Shown one piece after another: positions 29,028 through 38,053 of a stretch of DNA of 49,682 bases; position 1 is the first letter of the stretch, and the number at the start of each line of letters is the position of its first letter. Origin of the DNA: Opitutales bacterium (GTDB lineage Bacteria; Verrucomicrobiota; Verrucomicrobiia; Opitutales; UBA9783); contig JAEESJ010000030.1 in NCBI GenBank assembly GCA_016286235.1, positions 1-49,682 of the forward strand, in the 5' to 3' direction. A program made the position numbers and the translations under genes. A model generated the notes under the pieces. The model saw only the letters and a list, made by a program, of their open reading frames with translations, was not told where the DNA came from and did not search any database.

Positions 29028-30224
29028 ATGGACGGTATCAAGTCGGTTCGGGAGTTGGCGGTTGAAAAAAAGCGTGTTTTTGTGCGTGCGGATTTCAATG
29101 TGCCGCTGGATCCGAGCGGTACGGTAACGGACGATACGCGTATCACGGCGGCGTTGCCGACGATACAATACCTGTTGGAGCAGGGCGCAAAAGTGATTTT
29201 GGCGAGCCATTTGGGGCGTCCGAAGGGGAAGCGCAACATGCAGTATTCGTTGCAGCCCGTGGCGCGGATTTTGGCGACGCGCCTCAATCAGCCGGTTTTG
29301 TTTTTGGACGATTGCATTGGCAAAGATGCGGAGCAGGCGGTGGCGGATATGGCGGAAAATTCCGTCGTTTTGTTGGAAAATCTGCGTTTTCACCCCGAAG
29401 AAGAGGCGAACGACGAAGCGTTTGCCAAACAACTGGCGGCGTTGGCGGATGTTTATGTCAACGATGCCTTCGGAACGATGCACCGCGCGCACGCGTCGAC
29501 GGCGGGGATGGCTCCGTTTGTGTCGCAAAAGGCGGCGGGTTTTTTGGTCGAAAAGGAATTAAACTTCTTAAAGGAGAAAATCGACGTCCCGCAACATCCG
29601 TTTTGCGTGGTGTTGGGCGGCGCGAAAGTGAGCGATAAAATCGGTGTGATTGAGGCACTTTTGGAGAAAGCCGACCAAATTCTCATCGGCGGCGGCATGT
29701 GTTTTACGTTTGCGTTGGCGCAGGGGAAAAATATCGGCAACAGTTTGGCGGAACCCGACAAGGTTGAACTTGCGAAAGAGCTGTTGGAAAAGGCGAAAGC
29801 GCGCGGCGTTGATTTGCGTCTGCCGACGGATGTGGTCGCTTCCGATGCCGTTGATATGAAGGCGCGTACCTTGGGTGCGACGAAAATTTTTGAAAGCAAC
29901 ATCGACAACGGTTGGCAGGGCGTGGATATCGGACCAAAAACCGTCGAGGATTACGCGTCATGTATTCGAGCCGCGAAAACGGTTTTTTGGAACGGACCGA
30001 TGGGAATTTTTGAAATTCAGGCTTCCGCGGAAGGTTCATTCCGCATTGCGCAGGCGTTGGCGGCGTGCGAAGGCACAACCATTGTCGGCGGCGGCGACTG
30101 CGTGAAGGCGGTGCGTCAGAGCGGTTGCACGGCGGATATTACGTTCCTCAGTACCGGCGGCGGCGCAAGTTTGAAGCTGTTGGAAGGGAAGCCGCTTCCG
30201 GGATTGGAAGCGTTGAAGCGATAA
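29028..30224 (+). CDS. pgk: Phosphoglycerate kinase
   Basis: KKRVFVRADFNVPLD, ASHLGRPKGKRN, VLGGAKVSDKIGVI, GGGDCVKAV. Confidence 0.97.
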   Translation: MDGIKSVRELAVEKKRVFVRADFNVPLDPSGTVTDDTRITAALPTIQYLLEQGAKVILASHLGRPKGKRNMQYSLQPVARILATRLNQPVLFLDDCIGKDAEQAVADMAENSVVLLENLRFHPEEEANDEAFAKQLAALADVYVNDAFGTMHRAHASTAGMAPFVSQKAAGFLVEKELNFLKEKIDVPQHPFCVVLGGAKVSDKIGVIEALLEKADQILIGGGMCFTFALAQGKNIGNSLAEPDKVELAKELLEKAKARGVDLRLPTDVVASDAVDMKARTLGATKIFESNIDNGWQGVDIGPKTVEDYASCIRAAKTVFWNGPMGIFEIQASAEGSFRIAQALAACEGTTIVGGGDCVKAVRQSGCTADITFLSTGGGASLKLLEGKPLPGLEALKR

Positions 30225-30256
30225 ATTTTCCAATTCGGCCGATATAAGAAATACGT

Positions 30257-31033
30257 ATGGGAAAACGATTCTTAATCGCCGGAAATTGGAAGATGAACAA
30301 AACCGCCGCGGAGACGCGTGCGTTTTTTGAAGCCCTGAAGCCTTTATTAACGCCGACGGTGCGCAGTGAGTTACTGATTTGTCCGTCGTTGGTGAGTTTG
30401 GCGGCGGCGTTCGAAGCCAATGCTTCGGTCGGGATTGCGCTGGGGGCGCAAAACGTATATCCGAAGGACAGCGGCGCCTTCACGGGCGAAGTGTCGCCGT
30501 TAATGCTGAAAGAATTTGTTTCGTACGTGCTTGTCGGTCACAGCGAGCGTCGCACGCTGTTGCACGAAAGCGACGATTTTATTAACGAAAAACTGCATGC
30601 GTTGTTGGCGACGGGCTTGAAACCGATTTTGTGCGTCGGCGAAACGCTGTCGGAACGCAAAGAAGGACGCGCCTTTGAGGTGATCGCGCACGAGCTGGCG
30701 GAAGGCTTAAATGGTGTGACGAACGAACAACTTGCGCAGGTGACGATTGCCTACGAACCGATTTGGGCGATCGGAACGGGCGAAACGGCGACGCCCGAGA
30801 CTGCGGAAGAAATGCACGCGTTTATGTATGATTGGCTGACAAAGCGTTTCGAAGCTTCTTCCGTCGAGAAGGTTCGCTTGTTGTACGGCGGTTCTTTAAA
30901 GGTCGACAACGCGAAACAGCTCTTGTCGCGACCGCATATCGACGGCGGATTGATCGGCGGTGCTTCGCTGAAAGCCGATTCCTTTGTCAAAATCGCGCGT
31001 ATTGCGGACGGGATTGAGAAAGGAGACGTCTGA
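30257..31033 (+). CDS. tpiA: Triosephosphate isomerase
   Basis: IAGNWKMNKT, VGHSERR, AYEPIWAIGTG, YGGSLKVDNAKQL. Confidence 0.97.
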   Translation: MGKRFLIAGNWKMNKTAAETRAFFEALKPLLTPTVRSELLICPSLVSLAAAFEANASVGIALGAQNVYPKDSGAFTGEVSPLMLKEFVSYVLVGHSERRTLLHESDDFINEKLHALLATGLKPILCVGETLSERKEGRAFEVIAHELAEGLNGVTNEQLAQVTIAYEPIWAIGTGETATPETAEEMHAFMYDWLTKRFEASSVEKVRLLYGGSLKVDNAKQLLSRPHIDGGLIGGASLKADSFVKIARIADGIEKGDV

Positions 31034-31416
31034 CAAGCTTCCTGAGCGGTTTTAAAGGCGCTTCCGGCGACGCAATTTGCGGTTTGGATTGTGTTAAAAC
31101 GCGCAGAGTGACGATTGAAAAGCATGTACATTGTCTGTACAGTGCCTCTGTATGAACGTTGCCTTTGATGCAAAGCGGTTCCGTTTAAGTATTTTCCTTT
31201 CCTGACTTGCTTCATGTGCGAAGTGCGACTCCAACGGACGAACGGGGTGTTGCGGGCTAAGAGATTTAGCTTTTAAAAAAAGCCGGGATATGCGAATGTT
31301 TTTTGGCGCGTTCGTGCTTCGGTAGTGTTTTTGAGCACGTTGTCGTTTTGTGTTACAGTCTGTTGCTTTAAGCTTGCAGAGTGCTCGATAATCGCACCCA
31401 GTAAAGCTGTCGGCGC

Positions 31417-31504
31417 GGAGAGATGACAGAGTGGTCGATTGTGCCTGACTCGAAATCAGGTGTGGGGCAACCCACCGGGGGTTCGAATCCCTCTCTCTCC
31501 GCCA
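31417..31504 (+). tRNA. tRNA-Ser (anticodon CGA), CCA encoded
   Basis: GGAGAGA/TCTCTCC acceptor, anticodon loop CTCGAAA, long variable arm, T-arm GGGGTTCGAATCCC, 3' GCCA. Confidence 0.95.
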
Positions 31505-31860
31505 GGTTTTTGAAGGGCGGTTTTTAAAAAAAGCACCATCGCGGAGAAGAAGGCGGAAGTATCCGAGGATGCGGAAAGCTGTGTCGGCGTTGTCGAGTAC
31601 TTCTGTTCAGTATGACTTTCAACACAAGATTTAGATTCCATCTGTTGCGGTGCGGTTGTTGATTGAAACAACGCACATTGCGTCTTGACGCTTATAAAGA
31701 AGATTTTTTACCATGAGCTGTGTTGGGTTTTCGAAGCACTTTCATGCTTTTGGCGCCGCATTGTTTGGCGATGTGCTCTTTCGACACAAACACTATGACC
31801 ACAACGTCGACTTCGGAGCGGTAGTTTATTTCCGCTTCTTTCCTTCCTCTTTTTATCCTT

Positions 31861-33039
31861 ATGTTTCGTAGATATAAAAACCAAGCCTCGTTTCTGATCT
31901 TTTTCGGTGCATTGTTGTTGCCGTTGCTGTGTGGAAATTTTGTGCCGACGACCGTAAAGGCTTTCCTGCACGCCGTCAGTTTATGCATTAAAGAAGGGTT
32001 GGTGTTTTGTCTGCCGTTTGTGATTTTCTCACTGCTGTTCGGCTCAATTTCACGCCTCGGTCATCGGGCGTTTCGCGTGGTGCTGACGATTTTCCCGCTT
32101 ATTTGCTGTTCCAACTTTTTAAATACCATGCTGAGTTACGGCGTTTCCAAAGTTCTGTCGGGGCAGGGCGAACGCTATTCGGAGGCATTCTCCGGTTCGG
32201 CTTCCGTTTTGAAAGCTTCGTTTCACGTATCGCTGACGCCGTTGTTTTCCAATGATGTCGCGTTGGTGTGCGGTCTGATTTTGGGATTGTTTTTGCGACC
32301 CGTTTCCCAACCTGTGGCAATAGCCTGCGAGCGTGCGGCGTCGGTTGTGACGAATGTTTTTTTTAAAATTTTATTGCCGTTGATGCCGCTGTTTATCGTC
32401 GGCATGATGTTTAAAATGCAACACGACGGTATTTTGTCGTCCGTCTGCGGTTCCTACCTGCCGGTGTTGCTGGTATTTGTTTTGTCGGCGTGCAGTTGGA
32501 TTTTGTTGCAATACGTCCTGTGGTCGAAAGGAAAGCTTTCGCAGGCGGCGACGTATGTGAAAAATGTGTTCCCCGCCGTTGCAACGGCTTTCGGCAGTGC
32601 CTCCAGTGCCGCCGCCATGCCGCTTTCGCTGAAAGCGGCGGAAAAAAATTGTTCCAATCCCGCCAATGCCGACATTATTATTCCGTCAACGGTTAATGTA
32701 CATCTGGTCGGAGATTGTTTTTTTATCCCGATGTTTGCCCTGAGTGTTCTGCAGTCTTTTGGGTTGCCGTTCCCGAGTTTTGGCGTTTATTTGCTGTTCG
32801 CGTTCCACTTTGTGCTTGCAAAATTTGCCGTTGCGGCAGTGCCCGGCGGCGGCGTATTGGTGATGTTGCCGATTTTGCAGAATTATTTGGGCTTAACGCC
32901 TGATATGTTGGCATTGGTGACCGCAATTTACATTTTATTTGACCCGATCATTACCGCTTGCAACGTCGCCGGGAACGGTGCATTCGCGATTTTTTTTGAC
33001 CGCATCGGGAGGCGGTTGCAGGGCGGGTGCGGTAAATGA
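31861..33039 (+). CDS. Dicarboxylate/amino acid:cation symporter (SDF family-like)
   Basis: Multi-TM protein; AFGSASSAAAMPLSLKAAEKN and GDCFFIPMFALSV resemble the SDF core. Confidence 0.8.
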   Translation: MFRRYKNQASFLIFFGALLLPLLCGNFVPTTVKAFLHAVSLCIKEGLVFCLPFVIFSLLFGSISRLGHRAFRVVLTIFPLICCSNFLNTMLSYGVSKVLSGQGERYSEAFSGSASVLKASFHVSLTPLFSNDVALVCGLILGLFLRPVSQPVAIACERAASVVTNVFFKILLPLMPLFIVGMMFKMQHDGILSSVCGSYLPVLLVFVLSACSWILLQYVLWSKGKLSQAATYVKNVFPAVATAFGSASSAAAMPLSLKAAEKNCSNPANADIIIPSTVNVHLVGDCFFIPMFALSVLQSFGLPFPSFGVYLLFAFHFVLAKFAVAAVPGGGVLVMLPILQNYLGLTPDMLALVTAIYILFDPIITACNVAGNGAFAIFFDRIGRRLQGGCGK

Positions 33040-33061
33040 GTAAAAATTAACGGTTGGGAAG

Positions 33062-33153
33062 AAAGATGGGCGGCTCCCCGTAAAAGCCGATCAAGAACGT
33101 GCGAATACCTGAAATTAAGGTGATTAAACAGACGGGTATTCTCTGCCATCTTT
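33062..33153. ncRNA. Candidate structured RNA (predicted three-way junction), unassigned
   Basis: P1 AAAGATGG(33062-69)/CCATCTTT(33146-53); P2 CGGCT(33071-75)/AGCCG(33085-89); P3 GAATACC(33103-09)/GGTATTC(33135-41). Confidence 0.35.
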
Positions 33154-33183
33154 TCCTTGCCCCTTCATAATGTGTATGCTTTG

Positions 33184-33199
33184 GCCTCCTTTCGGAGGC
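33184..33199. other. Hairpin GCCTCC-TTTC-GGAGGC
   Basis: Perfect 6-bp stem, 4-nt loop; no strong T-run follows. Confidence 0.6.
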
Positions 33200-33289
33200 G
33201 ATTCTTCTCGAAAGCGATCAAAAGAGGTTTTTTCGTTTTTTTACTTTTTTTAAATTTTTTCGAACCATTCCTCCTCAAAAAACTTGATC

Positions 33290-33308
33290 TTCCTTCCTTC
33301 CTTCCTTT
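33290..33308. repeat. Tetranucleotide tandem repeat (TTCC), about 4.5 copies
   Basis: TTCCTTCCTTCCTTCCTTT just upstream of the outer-membrane protein start at 33320. Confidence 0.85.
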
Positions 33309-33319
33309 ATCATGAAAAC

Positions 33320-34105
33320 ATGGAGAGGAAATTCACATGTTTCATAAGCTCAACGTGCGTTGTTGGGATGCTGTCGGGTGTGTCGTTGGGAGCGACGAGT
33401 AGTTCAGAGGTTGATTACGGACGGGAATGGAATCCCTATGTAACGGTACGCGGCGGGTGGTTGTTTGGAGGGAAGACGAAGTATGTTGACCGCTTGACAC
33501 AAGGGCCTGCGGAAAAGAAGGGCGATCGTAAAGAGAGCCTTAAAAGTGCGTTGTCAGGTTCGGGTGAATTTGGTGTTTCGCTCTGTGAAGATCGCGTATT
33601 GGTCGGATTGGAATTGGGATATTTTACTGGGAAGGCAAAACACGAGTTTGACGCCAACGAAAAGGCAAAATACGGACCCCCTTTGACACTGAATTGGGTG
33701 GATGGCTCCTATGCCGTTGCGGACGGAAAGTACAAAAATCTTTTTGCCACCTTTAATGTAACTTTGAAGAAGGATGTCGGCGAACGCGCTTTTTTGTACG
33801 GCGGTGTTGGTGCCGGTATGGCGCGATCGGATTTTGGGGAACTTAAGAGTAAATGGGATGATGCCGGGGCATGGGTTACCGGAAAGATTGATTTTAAATC
33901 AAAATGGCGGTTTTTGGGGCAGGTATTTGCCGGTGTCGGAATTTATTTGGATGATAATTGGTCGCTGGGTATCGGCTACCGCATGCGGTATTTAACGGGA
34001 GATGTCAATGGATCAAAGGACTATGGCGGTGGTGTTCAGTGGGATTGGAAAGTGAAGCAGGATATTATCCATGCCGTCGAGGTGGGGCTGACATATCAGT
34101 TTTAA
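33320..34105 (+). CDS. Outer-membrane beta-barrel protein (OmpW/opacity-like), function unknown
   Basis: Signal peptide MERKFTCFISSTCVVGMLSGVSLGA, alternating beta strands, C-terminal VEVGLTYQF. Confidence 0.75.
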   Translation: MERKFTCFISSTCVVGMLSGVSLGATSSSEVDYGREWNPYVTVRGGWLFGGKTKYVDRLTQGPAEKKGDRKESLKSALSGSGEFGVSLCEDRVLVGLELGYFTGKAKHEFDANEKAKYGPPLTLNWVDGSYAVADGKYKNLFATFNVTLKKDVGERAFLYGGVGAGMARSDFGELKSKWDDAGAWVTGKIDFKSKWRFLGQVFAGVGIYLDDNWSLGIGYRMRYLTGDVNGSKDYGGGVQWDWKVKQDIIHAVEVGLTYQF

Positions 34106-34127
34106 CTCTATCCTGTTGCGGGATTTG

Positions 34128-34167
34128 TAAAAAACGAAGCGCGAGCACTATTCGATGCCCGCGCTTC
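34128..34167 (-). terminator. Rho-independent terminator for the minus-strand HPF gene
   Basis: 12-bp inverted repeat (one mismatch) GAAGCGCGAGCA/TGCCCGCGCTTC with A-rich flank on + (U-run on -). Confidence 0.75.
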
Positions 34168-34190
34168 TGTATTCCATTCAAATTGCGTCT

Positions 34191-34526
34191 TTACCTTCCG
34201 ACATACGCTTCTTTGCGCTTGGTCTTCATCAAACGCGCGCGGTTCCGCAGTTTCCGCAGGAGTTTTTCTTCTAAATCGTCGATGGCATTGTAGAGATTAT
34301 CCGAAAACGTCGAAACGATGAAGTTTGGTCCGCGAAGTTCGATAATGCCCTTGGCTTCGAAGGCACTTTGATCTTTTTTATCGACATCTTTCGTAAGTTC
34401 CACGCGAACGCGGATAATATCGGGTTCGTGACGAAAAAGCTTGCTCATTTTTTCGTGCACAATCGACTTAATGGCTTCGGTCAGTTCAAAATGAACGCCG
34501 GTAATAATAACGGAAGCGGTATCCAT
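34191..34526 (-). CDS. hpf: Ribosome hibernation promoting factor (HPF/RaiA family)
   Basis: VIITGVHFELTEAIKSIVHEKMSKLFRHEPDIIRVRVELTKD...FSDNLYNAIDDLEEKLLRKLRN. Confidence 0.9.
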   Translation of the reverse strand: MDTASVIITGVHFELTEAIKSIVHEKMSKLFRHEPDIIRVRVELTKDVDKKDQSAFEAKGIIELRGPNFIVSTFSDNLYNAIDDLEEKLLRKLRNRARLMKTKRKEAYVGR

Positions 34527-34584
34527 GCCTGTATGTAAAGCAGTTTTTATGCCAATATTTCGGCAGAAAACATCGAAAATATGC

Positions 34585-35535
34585 TTATTTCAAAGTTCGG
34601 AGCTCGGAGCCGTCGGACGTTTCGCGGGCATATTTTAAAATTGCACGTACCAGATTATCTCTTTCGGCAGACGGGGTGTTGTAACGGACGTAAACGCTGC
34701 GCAAGAGGTATTCGAAGCAGTTGGCACGGAACCGTGCTTTAATTTCTTCCTTTAAACAATCTCCGCAGGTTGCATCAAAACCGTCAACGCACTTATTGAA
34801 ACAGGTTGTCACGGAATTGATGAAATCCTCCGTTTTTTTGGAGCTGAATTGCGTTGTGTGCGGAACCATGACCGAATACAGAACGGTTGACCAGGAACCG
34901 TCGGATGCCTGTGCGGCAAGGTACCACGGATCCTTATGAAGTTCGTTGGCAAGTATGTCGGATTTTTTAAGATCATACCAGGAACGAATGCCGGTGCGTA
35001 CAATTTCCGCGATTTCATCGGTTACGTTAAAAATCTTTGCGCAAGCCTGTACATATTCCTGAAACAAGGATTCGGCTTTACGGAAAATTTCTGAGGTTGT
35101 GTCGGAAAGATGCCGGAAGTTTGGCTTTGATGCGTCCGGCGGGTTTGTGAGTTCGCATTGTATTTTATCAAAGGACCACCGCGAAAGATGATGAAAACAA
35201 AAGATATCCCCGCGATGCCTTTGTCCGGACGGTTTTTCGTAACCGCCGGTGTCGATTTTGGTTCGAATTTCCTCAAACGACAGCGCATCTTTTTCTAAAA
35301 AAGTAAGCAAATCCCGCATGAGAGCGACGGCAAGTTTGTGAAGGTTTTCAAGGATTTTTGTTTCGTAATCGTCGGAGCAGGCTTGAATTTTTTGCAACAG
35401 CTCTTCCGACGGAACGGGGAACGCAACGTTATGGTAAAGAACGTTATGTACAATTTCGCGGAGCGGGCGCGTTGCCGAACAAGGCTCGATAAACGGCAAC
35501 AACACCCAGAAAAGCAGAAAAATTTTCAATCTCAC
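34585..35535 (-). CDS. Hypothetical secreted Cys-containing protein, no recognised family
   Basis: N-terminal signal peptide MRLKIFLLFWVLLPFIEPCSA, 316 aa, several cysteines (TTCFNKCVDGFDATCGDCLKEE). Confidence 0.65.
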   Translation of the reverse strand: MRLKIFLLFWVLLPFIEPCSATRPLREIVHNVLYHNVAFPVPSEELLQKIQACSDDYETKILENLHKLAVALMRDLLTFLEKDALSFEEIRTKIDTGGYEKPSGQRHRGDIFCFHHLSRWSFDKIQCELTNPPDASKPNFRHLSDTTSEIFRKAESLFQEYVQACAKIFNVTDEIAEIVRTGIRSWYDLKKSDILANELHKDPWYLAAQASDGSWSTVLYSVMVPHTTQFSSKKTEDFINSVTTCFNKCVDGFDATCGDCLKEEIKARFRANCFEYLLRSVYVRYNTPSAERDNLVRAILKYARETSDGSELRTLK

Positions 35536-35831
35536 TTTTCTATACCCTCACCATATGGAATGTGCCAAAGGTGTCAATCGAATAGGAATTATTTTGTATT
35601 TTATGGAAAATTTTTCCGAAATACGGCTTGTCGGATATGATATTAAGGGAAGTTGTCTGCCCATATAGGTATGAAAGCTTTTGTGTTGCCGACGTTGAGG
35701 CAACTGTACGGCGGCGAAATTTTTATGAAAAATGCGGTTATTTTCCGCAAAAAAAACGCTTGACGGCTTTCCCGAACACCTCAACAGTGGAGGAAGCATA
35801 GCTTTTGTGAAAGCCGAAAGCGGCGGAACGT

Positions 35832-35907
35832 GCCCTTGTAGCTCAGTCGGCAGAGCGCGTCCTTGGTAAGGACGAGGTCGGCGGTTCAAGTCCGCTCGGG
35901 GGCTCCA
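35832..35907 (+). tRNA. tRNA-Thr (anticodon GGT)
   Basis: Cloverleaf GCCCTTGTAGCTCAG...CCTTGGTAAGG...GGTTCAAGTCC...CGGGGGCTCCA, next to tuf. Confidence 0.95.
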
Positions 35908-35943
35908 CGGTTGAAAGCGTGCGTCGGGAACTTTAATTTTGAT

Positions 35944-37134
35944 ATGGCGAAGGAAACATTCACTCGAACGAAGCCCCACGTGAACGTGGGAACGATTGGT
36001 CACGTGGATCACGGTAAAACAACGTTGACGACGGCGCTCCTGAAGGTGCAGGCCGATAAAGGTTTGGCGCAGGTAAAGTCTTACGCGGAAATTGCGAAAG
36101 GCGGTACGGTGCGCGATGCGTCGAAGATTGTGACGATTGCGGTTTCGCACGTCGAATACGAGACGCCGAACCGTCACTATGCGCACGTGGATTGCCCGGG
36201 ACACGCGGACTTCGTTAAGAACATGATTACCGGTGCCGCGCAGATGGACGGCGCGATTTTGGTGGTTAGTGCCTATGACGGTCCGATGCCCCAAACGCGC
36301 GAGCACATTCTTTTGGCGCGCCAGGTCGGTGTTCCCAATATCGTTGTGTTCCTTAATAAGGTCGATTTGGTCGACGATGCCGAAATGTTGGATTTGGTCG
36401 AGGTAGAGGTTCGCGATCTGTTGAAGAAGTACGAATATCCCGGCGATGACATTACCGTTATTCGCGGTTCGGCCTTGGGGGCTTTGGAAGGGAAACCGGA
36501 AGCGGTGAAGTCCGTTTCGGATCTGTTGGAGGCGTTGGATAAGGATATTCCGGAGCCGAAGCATGATTTGGATAAGCCTTTCTTAATGTCCATCGAGGAT
36601 GTTTTCAGTATTACGGGTCGCGGTACCGTGGTAACGGGGCGTATCGAGCGCGGCGTTATTAAGGTCAACGATGAAGTCGAGATTGTCGGTTTGGGCGAAA
36701 CTCGCAAGACGGTTTGTACCGGTGTCGAAATGTTCCGCAAGTTGTTGGATCAGGGGCAGGCGGGCGATAACGTCGGCGTTTTATTGCGCGGTATTGAAAA
36801 GAAGGATGTGGAGCGCGGTCAGGTGCTGGCGAAACCCGGTTCGATTACGCCGCACACGAAGGCAAAGGCCGAGATTTACGTTTTGACGAAGGACGAAGGC
36901 GGTCGTCATACGCCGTTCTTTAAAGGTTATCGTCCGCAATTCTTCTTCGGAACCGCCGATGTCACGGGTGTTTGCGAATTGCCGGAAGGTACGGAAATGG
37001 TGATGCCGGGCGATAATCTCGGGATTACGATTGAACTCGGGAAGCCAATTGCGATGGAAAAAGGACAGCGTTTTGCCATGCGCGAAGGCGGTCGTACCAT
37101 CGGTGCCGGTCGTATCGCGGAAATTTTGAAGTAA
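35944..37134 (+). CDS. tuf: Elongation factor Tu
   Basis: [71 protein letters not shown]. Confidence 0.98.
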   Translation: MAKETFTRTKPHVNVGTIGHVDHGKTTLTTALLKVQADKGLAQVKSYAEIAKGGTVRDASKIVTIAVSHVEYETPNRHYAHVDCPGHADFVKNMITGAAQMDGAILVVSAYDGPMPQTREHILLARQVGVPNIVVFLNKVDLVDDAEMLDLVEVEVRDLLKKYEYPGDDITVIRGSALGALEGKPEAVKSVSDLLEALDKDIPEPKHDLDKPFLMSIEDVFSITGRGTVVTGRIERGVIKVNDEVEIVGLGETRKTVCTGVEMFRKLLDQGQAGDNVGVLLRGIEKKDVERGQVLAKPGSITPHTKAKAEIYVLTKDEGGRHTPFFKGYRPQFFFGTADVTGVCELPEGTEMVMPGDNLGITIELGKPIAMEKGQRFAMREGGRTIGAGRIAEILK

Positions 37135-37144
37135 GAAATTTTTG

Positions 37145-37173
37145 TTGACAAAGGCAAAGTTCTTTTGAATGTT
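37145..37173 (+). promoter_or_regulatory. Possible promoter for tRNA-Trp/secE operon
   Basis: TTGACA-N17-AATGTT; predicted start ~7 nt after the -10, close to the tRNA 5' end. Confidence 0.4.
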
Positions 37174-37182
37174 TTTCTTAAT

Positions 37183-37258
37183 AGGGGAATAGCGCAATTG
37201 GTAGAGTAGCGGTCTCCAAAACCGTCGGTTGGGGGTTCGAGTCCCTCTTCCCCTGCCA
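37183..37258 (+). tRNA. tRNA-Trp (anticodon CCA)
   Basis: AGGGGAATAGCGCAATTGGTAGAGTAGCGGTCTCCAAAACCG...GGGTTCGAGTCCC...TTCCCCTGCCA. Confidence 0.96.
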
Positions 37259-37269
37259 GGTTTCGTCGT

Positions 37270-37473
37270 ATGAAGTGGTTGAAAAAAGCGCGCGCGTTTT
37301 GTCGGGAAATGATCGGGGAGCTGAAAAAGGCTTCCTGGCCCGGTTGGCGGGAGTTGCGCCAATCCACCGTGAAGGTTTTGGTCGGGATCATTCTGTTGGG
37401 TGTGTTTGTAGGAGCCGTCGACATGTCTTTGTATCACATGGTGGATTTGTTGATGCATTGCGTGGGGCGTTAG
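37270..37473 (+). CDS. secE: Preprotein translocase subunit SecE
   Basis: EMIGELKKASWPGWRELRQSTVKVLVGIILLGVFVGAVD; between tRNA-Trp and nusG. Confidence 0.92.
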   Translation: MKWLKKARAFCREMIGELKKASWPGWRELRQSTVKVLVGIILLGVFVGAVDMSLYHMVDLLMHCVGR

Positions 37474-37477
37474 GGAA

Positions 37478-38050
37478 ATGACGGATACGCAAACGGACGA
37501 TTTTAAATGGTACGCGGTGCGAACGCTGACGAACCAGGAGTTGAAGGTGAAGCGTTTTATCGATCAGGCGTGCGAGGCGGGTATGTTAAAGGATTGCGTT
37601 AAGCAGGTGCTGGTGCCGACGAAAACCGTCCTGGAGGTGAAAAACGGGAAAAAGACAAGTCGCACCGCCAAGTTTTTCCCCGGATACGTCTTTTTGTGCA
37701 TGAAGCTTTATGACGAAGGCGGTGAATTTTTGCAGGATACGGCTTCGTTTGTTCGTCGCATTCAGGGCGTAACGGGCTTTATGGGCGGCGATAACCGCCC
37801 GGTTCCGATGAAGCCGTCGGAGGCGGAGGCGTTGTTGGGGCAGGCGGAAGAGAATCATGGCAAGAAGGTTTTAAAGGCGAATTACGAAGTCGGCGGAAAA
37901 GTGAAGGTGATCGACGGAGCGTTTGTCGGTTCGTCGGCGGTGATCGATGAAGTGGATGCCGAAAAAGGGCGTTTGCGCGTTTCGGTATCGATTTTCGGTC
38001 GCTTTACGCCGGTTGAGTTGGAGTATTGGCAGGTACGGAAGGAGAATTAA
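37478..38050 (+). CDS. nusG: Transcription termination/antitermination protein NusG
   Basis: WYAVRTLTNQELKVKRFI, KFFPGYVFLCMKL, KVKVIDGAFVGSSAVIDEVDAEKGRLRVSVSIFGRFTPVELEY. Confidence 0.94.
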   Translation: MTDTQTDDFKWYAVRTLTNQELKVKRFIDQACEAGMLKDCVKQVLVPTKTVLEVKNGKKTSRTAKFFPGYVFLCMKLYDEGGEFLQDTASFVRRIQGVTGFMGGDNRPVPMKPSEAEALLGQAEENHGKKVLKANYEVGGKVKVIDGAFVGSSAVIDEVDAEKGRLRVSVSIFGRFTPVELEYWQVRKEN

Positions 38051-38053
38051 AGG

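Noticed and set aside
31456-31671. 71 aa minus ORF ending GGERGIRTPGGLPHT
   Set aside because: C-terminus is antisense tRNA-Ser; the remainder is low-complexity with no recognisable family.
31692-31988. 98/87 aa overlapping minus ORFs between tRNA-Ser and the symporter
   Set aside because: Overlap the symporter 5' end, basic composition, no family resemblance; not enough support for a gene.
35548-36564. 338 aa minus-strand ORF across tRNA-Thr and tuf (contains [23 protein letters not shown])
   Set aside because: That peptide is typical of antisense translation of a tRNA gene; the rest is antisense to tuf. Spurious ORF.
36781-37458. Minus-strand ORFs over tuf end/tRNA-Trp/secE (GRGRGTRTPNRRFWRPLLYQLRYSPI; LAGEEGLEPPTDGFGDRYSTNCAIP)
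   Set aside because: Antisense-tRNA peptides and antisense to well-supported genes.
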